Positions 1-7,540 of a DNA stretch of 24,260 nt are shown one piece after another; positions within the stretch are counted from its first letter, which is position 1; each line of letters starts with the position of its first letter. The notes beneath the pieces are model-generated. The model was given only the letters and a program-made list of their open reading frames with translations. It made no database searches and was not told the origin of the DNA. This DNA is from SURF-13 sp041695325 (GTDB lineage Bacteria > Pseudomonadota > Gammaproteobacteria > SURF-13), in contig JBGFRC010000036.1 in NCBI GenBank assembly GCA_041695325.1, forward strand, positions 1 to 24,260, read 5' to 3'. The translations under genes were made by a program, and so were the position numbers.

Positions 1-2
1 TG

Positions 3-632
3 ATCCGGCTGCTGGAGTGGGTGGACGCGCAGGGCGCGTGGGGGCCGCTGCTGTTTATCCTGGTGATGACGCTGGTGGTGGTGCTGCTGCTGCCGGGGGT
101 GATGTTCACCACCGGTGCGGGGTTCGTGTTCGGCGTGGTGGAGGGGACGGTCTACGTGGTGCTCGGCACCACGCTGGGCGCCACGCTCGCCTTCCTGCTG
201 GCGCGCCGCGTGTTCGGCGCGCGCGCCGCGCGCTTTATCCTCTCGCATGCCAGGCTGAAGCTGGTGAGCGAGGAGCTCACGCCGCAGGGCTGGAAGATCG
301 TGTTGCTCAGCCGGCTAGTGCCGTTCTTCCCCTTCAAGCTCTCCAACTATTTCTTCGGGCTGACGCGCTTTTCGCTGCGCGGATTCGTGATGGGGACCTT
401 CGTGGGCGAGATCCCGTTTTCACTGCACAATGTGTATCTTGGCTCCATCGCCGCCGGCATCGCTACCCTGGGCGCGCGCAGCGGTGAGCGCACGCCGCTG
501 GAGTGGGGCTTGTACGGCGCCGGCTTTCTCGCCACCGTCGCCGCGGTGGTCATCATCAGCCGTCTGGCGCACCGCGCCCTGGCGCGATACACGGCGGAAG
601 AAGAAACCGGAGGCGCGTCATGCCGTGGCTGA
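3..632 (+). CDS. TVP38/TMEM64 (VTT domain) membrane protein, 5' truncated
   Basis: The reading frame is open from the first bases, so the true start lies left of the window; about 209 residues are visible. A GTG at 21 is in frame but is preceded by coding-like residues (IRLLEWVDAQ), so I do not take it as the start. Hydrophobic segments fall at roughly 12-55, 95-125 and 170-190 of the visible part. The block LLPGVMFTTGAGFVFG, then LLSRLVPFFPFKLSNYFFG, fits the VTT (SNARE-associated, DedA-like) fold, a polytopic inner-membrane family linked to lipid scrambling or undecaprenyl-phosphate handling. The 3' end overlaps the next gene by 13 nt, so the two are co-transcribed. In some bacteria this domain is fused to a phospholipase D domain, so the missing N-terminal part could be more than a few residues; that is a guess. 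The family call is firm, the substrate is unknown. Confidence 0.85.
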   Translation: MRLLEWVDAQGAWGPLLFILVMTLVVVLLLPGVMFTTGAGFVFGVVEGTVYVVLGTTLGATLAFLLARRVFGARAARFILSHARLKLVSEELTPQGWKIVLLSRLVPFFPFKLSNYFFGLTRFSLRGFVMGTFVGEIPFSLHNVYLGSIAAGIATLGARSGERTPLEWGLYGAGFLATVAAVVIISRLAHRALARYTAEEETGGASCRG

Positions 633-2869
633 AGTGGCTGCCGTGGCGGTTTTTCATCCGCCGCCTGGCGCGCGCCCACGGTTTTCTCGACCCGATAAGC
701 CTGCTTTCGCGCCTGCATCGCTTCGCCCAGCCCTCCGAGGTGGGCGAGCCGGTGGAGCTGTTGCGCGCCGGGGTGGTGTTCCACGCCCGCGGTCTCATCA
801 ACAGCCGCGTGATCCAGCACAACCTGGACTGGGTGTGGCCCTACTGGATCGAACGTCAGTTCGACCCCAGGGACGACGCCTTCATCCCGCGCGCGTTCTC
901 AATCACTCACGTCAATCTCACTCACCGCAACTGGACTGCCATCGGCTGGCCCGATTGCCCGGAGCTGCCCATCGTTGATCCGCGCGGCTTGCTCACGCCG
1001 CGTTACGATGGCTGGTCGCTGGAGGGCTGGATCATGACCGATGACGGGCGCGCTCTGTTGCCGTCACGAGCGCCGGGCTGCGAGCAGCGCCTCGACATCG
1101 GCGATGGGCTGACCGTGGTCACGGCAAGCCGCGCGGCGGGACTTGAGCTGGAGAGCCGCGCTTCGGTCGAGCCGGCGTCCGGTTTTCCGGTCTGCCGGAT
1201 GACGCTGACCGCGCTCACGGACAGCGCGGGCTGGCTGGCGCTGGCGCTGCGCCCCTATAACCCGGAGGGGATCAGCTTTATTCACGAGCTGGCTCTGACG
1301 CCGGAACGCATGGCGTGGAACATCGAGGGGCAGCGCGCGGTCGAATTCGACGCCCCGGCGGAGCGGCATCACGTTTCGGACTACCGCTGCGGCGACGTGC
1401 ACATCCATCTGCGCGAGCTTGAAGATCAGGAGCAGGGCGCGTGCGAGGTGGGCATGGCCACGGCGGCGGCGCTGTTCAGGCTGGAGGCCGGCAGGCCGCG
1501 CACGCTCCGGGTCAGCGCGCCGCTCCCAAACAAGGCAACATGCCCACCCGCCGACTCATGGGAAAAAAGTCTGCACGGTCACTGTCAATTGCGCGTTCCC
1601 GACGCGCATGTTCAGTTTCTGTACGATGCGGCGCTGCGCGCGCTGATTCTGCATTCGCCCGCTGACGTGTATCCCGGCCCCTATACCTACAAGCGCTTCT
1701 GGTTCCGCGACGCGGCGTTTATCATCCACGGGCTGTTGTGCGCCGGGCTCTTCGGGCGCGCCGAACGCGCGCTGGATCGTTTCCCCGCGCGCCAGACCGC
1801 GCGCGGCTATTTTCATTCCCAGGAAGGGGAATGGGACTCCAACGGCGAGGCGCTGTGGATCCTGCGCCGCTACTGCGAGCTCACCGGCCACGCGCCTAAA
1901 CAGGAGTGGCGCAAGGCCATCACGCAGGGCGCGCGCTGGATCGCGCGCAAGCGCCTGCCTGAGAATACCGGCGCGCCGCACGCGGGCCTGCTGCCGGCGG
2001 GGTTTTCCGCCGAGCACCTCGGCTCCAATGACTATTATTACTGGGACGACTTCTGGGGCATCGCCGGTTTGCACGCGGCGGCGGTGCTGTGCGCCATGAC
2101 AGGCGACGAAGCCTTGCGCGAGGAGTTCGCGCGCGAGGCGGAAACATTTCAGCGCGCCGTCGAGCGCAGCCTGGCCGGTGCGGCCCAGCGCCTGGGCCGG
2201 GCGGCGATGCCGGCCTCGCCCTACCGCAGGCTGGACGCCGGGGCCGTCGGCTCGCTGGCCTTGGGCTACCCGCTGCAGCTCTCTGCGCCGGATGATCCGC
2301 GCCTGCTGGATACGGTGGAGTTTCTGCTGCAAAACTGCATGGTGCAGGGCGGCTTCTTCCAGGACATGATTCACTCCGGCATCAACCCCTATCTCACCCT
2401 GCATCTGGCCCAGGTGCTGCTGCGCGCCGGCGATGCTCGTTATCTCACGCTGCTGGATGCGGTAGCAAAGCTGGCCTCGCCCACCGGCCAGTGGCCGGAG
2501 GCGATCCACCCCCGCACCGGCGGCGGCTGCATGGGCGACGGCCAGCACGTGTGGGCGGCGGCGGAGTGGGTGCTGATGCTGCGCCATTGTTTCGTGCGCG
2601 AAGAGCAGGATCGGCTGATCCTGTGTCAGGGCGTGCCGGCGCGCTGGCTTAAGCCGGGCGCACTACTCGCCTTCGGCCCCGCGCCGACGTCGTTCGGTCC
2701 GATCTCACTCAACGTCGAGCGCAGCAAAGACGCCCAGCGCGTGAACGTCGCCTGGCAGGGCGCCTGGCGCGGCGCGGCGCCGGTGACGGAAGTACGCCTG
2801 CCCGGCTTCGCGCCCGTCGTCGCTGAAGCGGGTACGACATTGGTTGAAGTGGTAAAAGGAAACACATGA
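620..2869 (+). CDS. Six-hairpin (alpha/alpha barrel) glycosidase-like protein
   Basis: This is a 749-aa protein. I chose the ATG at 620 because GGAGG at 609-613 sits at the right distance; the frame stays open upstream to 503, but that part overlaps the VTT gene and does not look coding. Residues about 1-330 look like a beta-rich domain. Residues about 340-690 carry aromatic and acidic motifs typical of (alpha/alpha)6 glycosidases such as GH15-like or amylo-1,6-glucosidase enzymes: TYKRFWFRDAAF with Asp364, EWDSNGEALW with Asp406 and Glu410, then SNDYYYWDDFWG. Glu410 and one of the nearby Asp residues are plausible catalytic acids, but this is inference. There is no signal peptide, so it probably acts in the cytoplasm. 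Its stop overlaps the GT4 start in ATGA, so it likely trims or processes a glycan related to that enzyme's product. The exact GH family is uncertain. Confidence 0.7.
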   Translation: MPWLKWLPWRFFIRRLARAHGFLDPISLLSRLHRFAQPSEVGEPVELLRAGVVFHARGLINSRVIQHNLDWVWPYWIERQFDPRDDAFIPRAFSITHVNLTHRNWTAIGWPDCPELPIVDPRGLLTPRYDGWSLEGWIMTDDGRALLPSRAPGCEQRLDIGDGLTVVTASRAAGLELESRASVEPASGFPVCRMTLTALTDSAGWLALALRPYNPEGISFIHELALTPERMAWNIEGQRAVEFDAPAERHHVSDYRCGDVHIHLRELEDQEQGACEVGMATAAALFRLEAGRPRTLRVSAPLPNKATCPPADSWEKSLHGHCQLRVPDAHVQFLYDAALRALILHSPADVYPGPYTYKRFWFRDAAFIIHGLLCAGLFGRAERALDRFPARQTARGYFHSQEGEWDSNGEALWILRRYCELTGHAPKQEWRKAITQGARWIARKRLPENTGAPHAGLLPAGFSAEHLGSNDYYYWDDFWGIAGLHAAAVLCAMTGDEALREEFAREAETFQRAVERSLAGAAQRLGRAAMPASPYRRLDAGAVGSLALGYPLQLSAPDDPRLLDTVEFLLQNCMVQGGFFQDMIHSGINPYLTLHLAQVLLRAGDARYLTLLDAVAKLASPTGQWPEAIHPRTGGGCMGDGQHVWAAAEWVLMLRHCFVREEQDRLILCQGVPARWLKPGALLAFGPAPTSFGPISLNVERSKDAQRVNVAWQGAWRGAAPVTEVRLPGFAPVVAEAGTTLVEVVKGNT

Positions 2870-4155
2870 ATATCGTCATGCTGACCAATACCTACGCGCC
2901 GCACGTGGGCGGCGTGGCGCGCTCGGTGCAGGCGTTCAGCGAGGAGTACCGGCGCCGCGGTCACCGCGTGCTGGTGGTGGCGCCGGAGTTCGCCCATCAG
3001 CCGCAAGATGAAACCGACGTGGTGCGCGTTCCGGCGATCCAGAATTTCAACGGCAGCGATTTTTCCGCGGTGTTGCCGGTATCAGGGTTGCTCACCGAGG
3101 CGCTGGACGCCTTTCGGCCCGATGTCGTGCACGCCCATCATCCGTATCTCCTCGGCATGACGGCGCTGCGCGTGGCGCGCTACCGCGAGCTGCCGCTGAT
3201 CTTCACCCATCACACCCTGTACGAGCAGTACACCCATTACGTGCCGGTGGACTCGCCGGCCTTCCGGCGCTTCGTGATCGAGCTCGCCACCCGCTACGCC
3301 AACCTGTGCGACCAGGTGTTCGCTCCCAGCGAAAGCATCGCCGCCTTGCTGCGCGAGCGCGGGGTCGAAGCACCCATCGCGGTGGTGCCCACCGGCGTGA
3401 ACGTGGAGCGTTTCGCACAAGGAAACGAATCGGCGTTTCGCAAAGCGATGGCCATCCCTGACGGCGCCTTTGTGGTGGGACACCTGGGGCGGCTGGCGCC
3501 GGAGAAGAATCTTGCGTTTCTGGCCGAGGCGGTGGCCGCCTTTCTCAAGACAGAGCCACGCGCCCATTTCCTGCTGGTGGGCAAGGGGCCATTGGAGACC
3601 GGTGTCCGGGCGCTATTTGAGCGCGCGGGTTTACGCGCGCGCCTGTATGTGGCGGGTATCCTTGACTCTGCGCAGTTGGCTGCCGCCTACCATGCCATGG
3701 ACGTGTTCGCCTTCGCCTCCAGGAGCGAGACCCAAGGCATGGTGCTGACCGAGGCCATGGCCGCGGGCGTGCCGGTGGTAGCGCTGGACGCGTCCGGTGT
3801 GCGGGAAGTGGTCAAGGATCAGCGCAACGGTCGGCTGCTGCATGAGGAAAGCATCGAAGCCTTCCGCGCGGCGCTGCAATGGCTCGCGCAACTGCCTGCG
3901 GAAACGCGACGGCAGCTCGCCCAGGGCGCGCGCGCGACCGCCGATGATTTCTCCATGCCGCGCACCGCGGATAAGGCCCTGGGCTGCTACGAGGCATTGC
4001 GCCAACAGGCCTTTGACGCGCGGCCTGAAGCTTACCGGCAGTGGCAACACCTGCTGCATCTCATCGAGGCCGAATGGGGCATTCTCAAGGGCGTGGCGGG
4101 CGCCGCCATCGCCGCCTTCAGCGGCCCGGACGCGCACGATCGAGGGCCGATGTGA
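2866..4155 (+). CDS. Glycosyltransferase family 4 (GT-B fold)
   Basis: This 429-aa protein starts at ATG 2866 in a four-base ATGA overlap with the glycosidase-like gene. The N-terminal domain opens with NIVMLTNTYAPHVGGVARSV, the GT4 acceptor-side glycine loop. The C-terminal domain has HLGRLAPEKN and the donor-binding E-x7-E motif (Glu288 and Glu296 in SETQGMVLTEAMAAGVP). Known members move a sugar from a nucleotide-sugar donor with retention of configuration. The N-terminal pattern resembles diacylglycerol glucosyl- or mannosyltransferases, which would fit a neighbour with lipid functions, but acceptor and donor cannot be read from sequence. A C-terminal tail of about 40 residues after the core ends in a stop that overlaps the next start (GTGA). 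Confidence 0.9.
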   Translation: MNIVMLTNTYAPHVGGVARSVQAFSEEYRRRGHRVLVVAPEFAHQPQDETDVVRVPAIQNFNGSDFSAVLPVSGLLTEALDAFRPDVVHAHHPYLLGMTALRVARYRELPLIFTHHTLYEQYTHYVPVDSPAFRRFVIELATRYANLCDQVFAPSESIAALLRERGVEAPIAVVPTGVNVERFAQGNESAFRKAMAIPDGAFVVGHLGRLAPEKNLAFLAEAVAAFLKTEPRAHFLLVGKGPLETGVRALFERAGLRARLYVAGILDSAQLAAAYHAMDVFAFASRSETQGMVLTEAMAAGVPVVALDASGVREVVKDQRNGRLLHEESIEAFRAALQWLAQLPAETRRQLAQGARATADDFSMPRTADKALGCYEALRQQAFDARPEAYRQWQHLLHLIEAEWGILKGVAGAAIAAFSGPDAHDRGPM

Positions 4156-6545
4156 TCGGGCGCATCGAAGCCTTTCTGCGCCGCCTGCGCCGTGGCTTGA
4201 GCCGCAGCGAATGGCTGGCGCGCCTGCTGCGGCTGCCGCCGTCGAGGGGCACCGAAACCGCTCCCGGTCTGGTCATGATCCAGATAGACGGGCTGGCGCA
4301 GCGCGAGCTGGAACGCGCGCTGAGGTCGGGCGAGATGCCCTTTTTGCAACAGCTCATCAAGCGCGAACACTACCGGCTGCATCAGTTATATGCCGGCGTG
4401 CCGACGGCGACGGCTACCTTCCAAGGCGAGCTCTTTTACGGCGTCAAGCACGCCGTGCCGGGCTTCAACTTCATGGAGCGCGCCTCAAACCGCCTGGTAC
4501 GCATGATTGAACCTGCCACCGCCGCACGCGTCGAACGCGAGCTGGAAATCAACGGCGGCGAGCCTTTGCTCCAGGGCGGCAGCGCCTATGCGGACGTCTA
4601 CACCGGCGGCGCGGCGGAGCCGCACTTCTGCCCCTCCTCCCTGGGGTGGGGACCGGCCCTGCGCGCGGCCAACCCGCTGGTGGTGGCATTTCTCATCCTC
4701 AGCAACGCTTACAGTTTTCTGCGCACCGCCGCGCTCTTGGCGCTAGAGCTCTTGCTTGCGCTGGTAGACTGCGCGCGCGGGCTGATTGACGGCCAGGACG
4801 TGTTCAAGGAATTGAAATTTGTCCCCACTCGAGTAGTGATCGCCATCCTGCTGCGCGAGCTCGTCACCATCGGGGCAAAGATAGACGTGGCACGCGGCCT
4901 GCCCATCGTCCACTTGAATTTTCTCGGCTATGACGAGCAGGCGCATCGGCGCGGGCCGTCTTCGCTCTTCGCCCACTGGACCCTGAAGGGAATTGATGAC
5001 GCCATCGCCCGCATCTGGCGCGCGGCGCACCGCTCCGCGCGCCGTCACTATGACGTCTGGGTTTATTCCGATCACGGCCAGGAGCACGCCCTGCCCTACG
5101 ACAAGATGCACGGCCGCAGCTTCGCCGAGGCCGTGGCCCATGTGTTCGGCGAACACGAGGACGGGGCTGTCCGCTATCGGTCAAACGGGCAGAGGGGAAT
5201 TCAGTTGCAACGGGTACGGCTGGCCGGCGGCAAACGCATCCAGCGGCTGTTGCCGGTGCCTGCCAACCGGAAGGAAGGGCCGGAAATTCCGCAGTTGACC
5301 GTGGCGCCGCTGGGTCCGGTGGCGATGATCTATTATGAACGGGAATTGGCCGCGGCGGAGCGCGCCCGCCTTGCCCGCGCGCTGGCAGAGGAGACCCGCG
5401 CGCCGCTGGTGCTGATCAAGGACGGTCCGGGCTGCGCCCGCGCCTGGAGCGAGGCGGGGGAGTTCGCCCTGCCGCAGGACGCCGCCCAAGTGCTGGGAGC
5501 CGATCATCCGTTTCTCAATGAGGCGACGCAGGATCTCATCGCCCTCTGCCACCACCCCGACGCCGGCGACTTTCTTGCCTGTGGCTGGCGCGCCGGGAGC
5601 CAGGCTTACAGCTTCGCGATTGAGAACGGCGCACACGGTGGCGCGGGACCCGATGAGACCCGCGCCTTTGCCTTGCTGCCGCGCGACATCCCGCTGCCCG
5701 CGAACGGACGCGGTTATCTTAAATCCGGCGATTTGCGCCACGCGGCGCTGCGTTTCCTCGGCCGCAGCGAGATCAAAGCCCCCAGGGCGCCGCGCCGCGC
5801 TGGCGCGCGCATGCTGCGCGTCATGACCTACAACGTACACAGCTGCATCGGCATGGACGGCAAACTCTCGCCCGAACGTATCGCGCGCGTGATCGCGCGC
5901 GGCGCGCCGGACATCGTGGCCCTGCAGGAGCTGGACGTGGGGCGGGCGCGCACCGAGGGCGCCGACCAGGCACATCTCATCGCGCGCTGCCTGGAGATGG
6001 ATTTCCACTTTCACCCGGCGCTGCACCTGGAAGAGGAACGCTACGGCGACGCCATCCTGACCCATCTGCCCATGCGCCTGGTCAAGGCGGGGCCGCTGCC
6101 GAGCATCCCCGGCAAGCCTTTTCTTGAGCCGCGCGGGGCATTGTGGGTGGCGATGGATGTGCAGGGCACGGAGATTCAGGTGCTGAATACCCACCTCGGC
6201 CTGCTACCGCGCGAACGCCAGGCACAGATCGAGGCGCTGCTCGGCCCCGACTGGCTGGCACATCCCGCATGCCGGGGGCCGGTCATATTCTGCGGCGATT
6301 TCAACGCGCTGCCGACATCAAAGGTGTGCCGGCGCTTGCGCGAGCGGCTCAACGACGCCCAGAACAAGCTGGAGCGGCGCCGGCCCCAGGGCACGTTTTT
6401 CGGACGCTTCCCCGCCGTCCGCATTGATCACGTGTTCGTGAACGATCGCTTCGAGGTGGCCGACGTCGAAATTCCGGACTCGGAGCTCTCGCGCGTCGCC
6501 TCCGACCACCTGCCCTTGATCGTCGAGGTGAATTTGCGCTTTTGA
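4152..6545 (+). CDS. Fusion: alkaline-phosphatase-superfamily domain plus EEP-family phosphatase/nuclease domain
   Basis: I place the start at GTG 4152, which overlaps the GT4 stop as GTGA and is preceded by GAGGG at 4142-4146; this gives 797 aa. Residues about 35-540 are an alkaline-phosphatase/phosphodiesterase-type hydrolase: MIQIDG (Asp46, metal or nucleophile region), GYDEQAHRRG (Asp261, His265) and YSDHGQEHA (Asp307, His308). A hydrophobic stretch near residues 175-210 may be membrane-associated. Residues 554-797 are a complete EEP (DNase I-like) domain: MTYNVHS, ALQELD (Glu593), NTHLG, GDFNALP and SDHLPL, which are the metal and catalytic motifs. The two domains are normally separate proteins. 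Likely roles are phosphodiester or phosphomonoester cleavage on envelope lipids or glycans, judged from the operon; the substrate is unknown. Confidence 0.8.
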   Translation: MIGRIEAFLRRLRRGLSRSEWLARLLRLPPSRGTETAPGLVMIQIDGLAQRELERALRSGEMPFLQQLIKREHYRLHQLYAGVPTATATFQGELFYGVKHAVPGFNFMERASNRLVRMIEPATAARVERELEINGGEPLLQGGSAYADVYTGGAAEPHFCPSSLGWGPALRAANPLVVAFLILSNAYSFLRTAALLALELLLALVDCARGLIDGQDVFKELKFVPTRVVIAILLRELVTIGAKIDVARGLPIVHLNFLGYDEQAHRRGPSSLFAHWTLKGIDDAIARIWRAAHRSARRHYDVWVYSDHGQEHALPYDKMHGRSFAEAVAHVFGEHEDGAVRYRSNGQRGIQLQRVRLAGGKRIQRLLPVPANRKEGPEIPQLTVAPLGPVAMIYYERELAAAERARLARALAEETRAPLVLIKDGPGCARAWSEAGEFALPQDAAQVLGADHPFLNEATQDLIALCHHPDAGDFLACGWRAGSQAYSFAIENGAHGGAGPDETRAFALLPRDIPLPANGRGYLKSGDLRHAALRFLGRSEIKAPRAPRRAGARMLRVMTYNVHSCIGMDGKLSPERIARVIARGAPDIVALQELDVGRARTEGADQAHLIARCLEMDFHFHPALHLEEERYGDAILTHLPMRLVKAGPLPSIPGKPFLEPRGALWVAMDVQGTEIQVLNTHLGLLPRERQAQIEALLGPDWLAHPACRGPVIFCGDFNALPTSKVCRRLRERLNDAQNKLERRRPQGTFFGRFPAVRIDHVFVNDRFEVADVEIPDSELSRVASDHLPLIVEVNLRF

Positions 6546-6583
6546 TCTGCATCAAAGCCTGGAGGCGCGGCCCGCGCCATGAT
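6542..6583 (+). promoter_or_regulatory. Perfect FNR/ANR-type box with class II spaced -10
   Basis: TTGAT (6542-6546), CTGC, ATCAA (6551-6555) matches the FNR consensus TTGAT-N4-ATCAA exactly. It overlaps the stop codon of the upstream fusion gene. Centred at 6548.5, a class II site would put the start of transcription near 6590, and the hexamer at -12 to -7 (6578-6583, CATGAT) matches TATAAT at 4 of 6 positions. A GC-rich inverted repeat (6564-6578) lies between box and -10. The predicted transcript begins about 33 nt before the SAP-domain gene, so oxygen-responsive control is likely if the host has an FNR-type protein. Confidence 0.6.
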
Positions 6584-6622
6584 TGCGCGACGGATTTCCG
6601 CACCAGACCTGGAGGACAGGCC

Positions 6623-6847
6623 ATGAAAATGCAGCAAATCCTTGACATCACCCGCGCCCGGGGGCTCCATCCCGGCCGGCTCGGCAAGACCGAGCTTGTG
6701 CGGGCGATTCAGCGCGCCGAAGGCAACTTCGACTGCTACGCCACCGCCTATGACGGCGTGTGCGACCAGTACCAGTGCCTGTGGCGCGAAGACTGCTTCG
6801 CCGCCGCGCGCCTGCCCGTGCGCGCGAAAAAGCCTGCTTCCCGCTGA
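6623..6847 (+). CDS. Small SAP-domain-like protein with Cys cluster
   Basis: This 74-aa protein starts at ATG 6623, preceded by GGAGGA (6611-6616) at six-base spacing. Residues about 3-34 (QQILDITRARGLHPGRLGK and on to LVRAIQRAEG) form a short helix-loop-helix resembling SAP or Rho N-terminal domains, which bind nucleic acid. Residues about 36-60 hold four cysteines in the pattern FDCYATAYDGVCDQYQC then EDC, which could bind a metal. Small proteins of this build occur in many proteobacteria as uncharacterised SAP-domain proteins. It is the first gene behind the FNR-type box, which would fit a role linked to oxygen or redox state. The family resemblance is good; the function is unknown. Confidence 0.75.
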   Translation: MKMQQILDITRARGLHPGRLGKTELVRAIQRAEGNFDCYATAYDGVCDQYQCLWREDCFAAARLPVRAKKPASR

Positions 6848-6856
6848 CCGCCGCGC

Positions 6857-7519
6857 ATGGCGCTAACCCTGTTCCGGCACGGACGCATCCCGCTCTGGAT
6901 CAAGATTTGCTATACCCTGTTCGTCGCCGTGCTGGCGCCGCTGTACTGGATCCACCATGGCCCGGCGAATTTCCTCTGGGCCTCCGATATCGCACTCCTG
7001 GTCATGATGATCGCCCTGTGGCGCGAGAGCCGCTTGCTTGCCAGCATGATGGCGGTCGCGGTGCTGCTGCCGGAGCTGGTATGGAACCTGGATTTCTTCA
7101 CCCGCCTGCTCGCCGGGCGCGACGTGATCGGCTGGGATGCAACCGGCTACATGTTCAACCCCGCGCAGCCGCTGTGGCTGCGCGCCCTGTCGCTATTCCA
7201 CGTGTTCCTGCCGCTCCTGATCGTGTTCATGCTGTATCGGCTCGGCTACGACCGGCGCGCCTTGCCCGCGGCCACCGTGCTGTGCTGGGTGGTGTTGCCC
7301 GTCACCTATCTGCTCACGGAGCCGGAGCGCAACATCAATTGGGTATTCGGACCGGGCGAGCCGCAGACCTTAGTACCCCCGCTGCTCTATCTCGCAGGAT
7401 TAATGCTCCTCGCTCCCCTCGTCATCTACCTGCCCACGCACTGGGCATTGAGAAAGGCGTTTCCGGGAAACGAAAGTTCATTGCCATTTCACGCCTCACG
7501 TGATAAAAGGCCGCTGTAG
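6857..7519 (+). CDS. Six-helix integral membrane protein, uncharacterised
   Basis: This is a 220-aa protein with about six hydrophobic helices, for example KICYTLFVAVLAPLYW, SDIALLVMMIALW, SMMAVAVLLPELVW, LFHVFLPLLIVFML, TVLCWVVLPVTYLL and LYLAGLMLLAPLVIYL. Between helices there are conserved-looking polar motifs (PELVWNLDFF, EPERNINWVFGPG, YLPTHWAL). I believe the same pattern occurs in a group of membrane-associated proteins of unknown function in proteobacteria and planctomycetes. The start at ATG 6857 lies 9 nt after the SAP-like gene; its ribosome site is weak, so translation may be coupled. It carries no recognisable enzyme or transporter signature. The gene is certainly real; its role is unknown. 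Confidence 0.7.
   Translation: MALTLFRHGRIPLWIKICYTLFVAVLAPLYWIHHGPANFLWASDIALLVMMIALWRESRLLASMMAVAVLLPELVWNLDFFTRLLAGRDVIGWDATGYMFNPAQPLWLRALSLFHVFLPLLIVFMLYRLGYDRRALPAATVLCWVVLPVTYLLTEPERNINWVFGPGEPQTLVPPLLYLAGLMLLAPLVIYLPTHWALRKAFPGNESSLPFHASRDKRPL
7481..7509 (+). promoter_or_regulatory. Weak candidate sigma-70 promoter for the globin-GGDEF-EAL gene
   Basis: TTGCCA (7481-7486, 5 of 6 to the -35 consensus) and TAAAAG (7504-7509, 4 of 6 to the -10 consensus) are 17 nt apart. They lie inside the end of the membrane-protein gene, about 30 nt before the Shine-Dalgarno of the next gene. It is a consensus match only and could be chance. Confidence 0.25.
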
Positions 7520-7540
7520 ACCGCAACCTTGGAGGAAACC

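Noticed and set aside
1556..2587. Long minus-strand open frame opposite the glycosidase-like gene
   Set aside because: Shadow of the plus-strand coding sequence; low-complexity Arg/Gln/Ala composition and no motifs.
5181..6194. Long minus-strand open frame opposite the phosphatase/EEP fusion
   Set aside because: Shadow frame; the plus strand carries conserved catalytic motifs across the same bases.
6564..6578. GC-rich inverted repeat after the EEP fusion as a terminator
   Set aside because: No T-run follows, the loop would be one to three bases, and it lies within the predicted FNR-dependent promoter.
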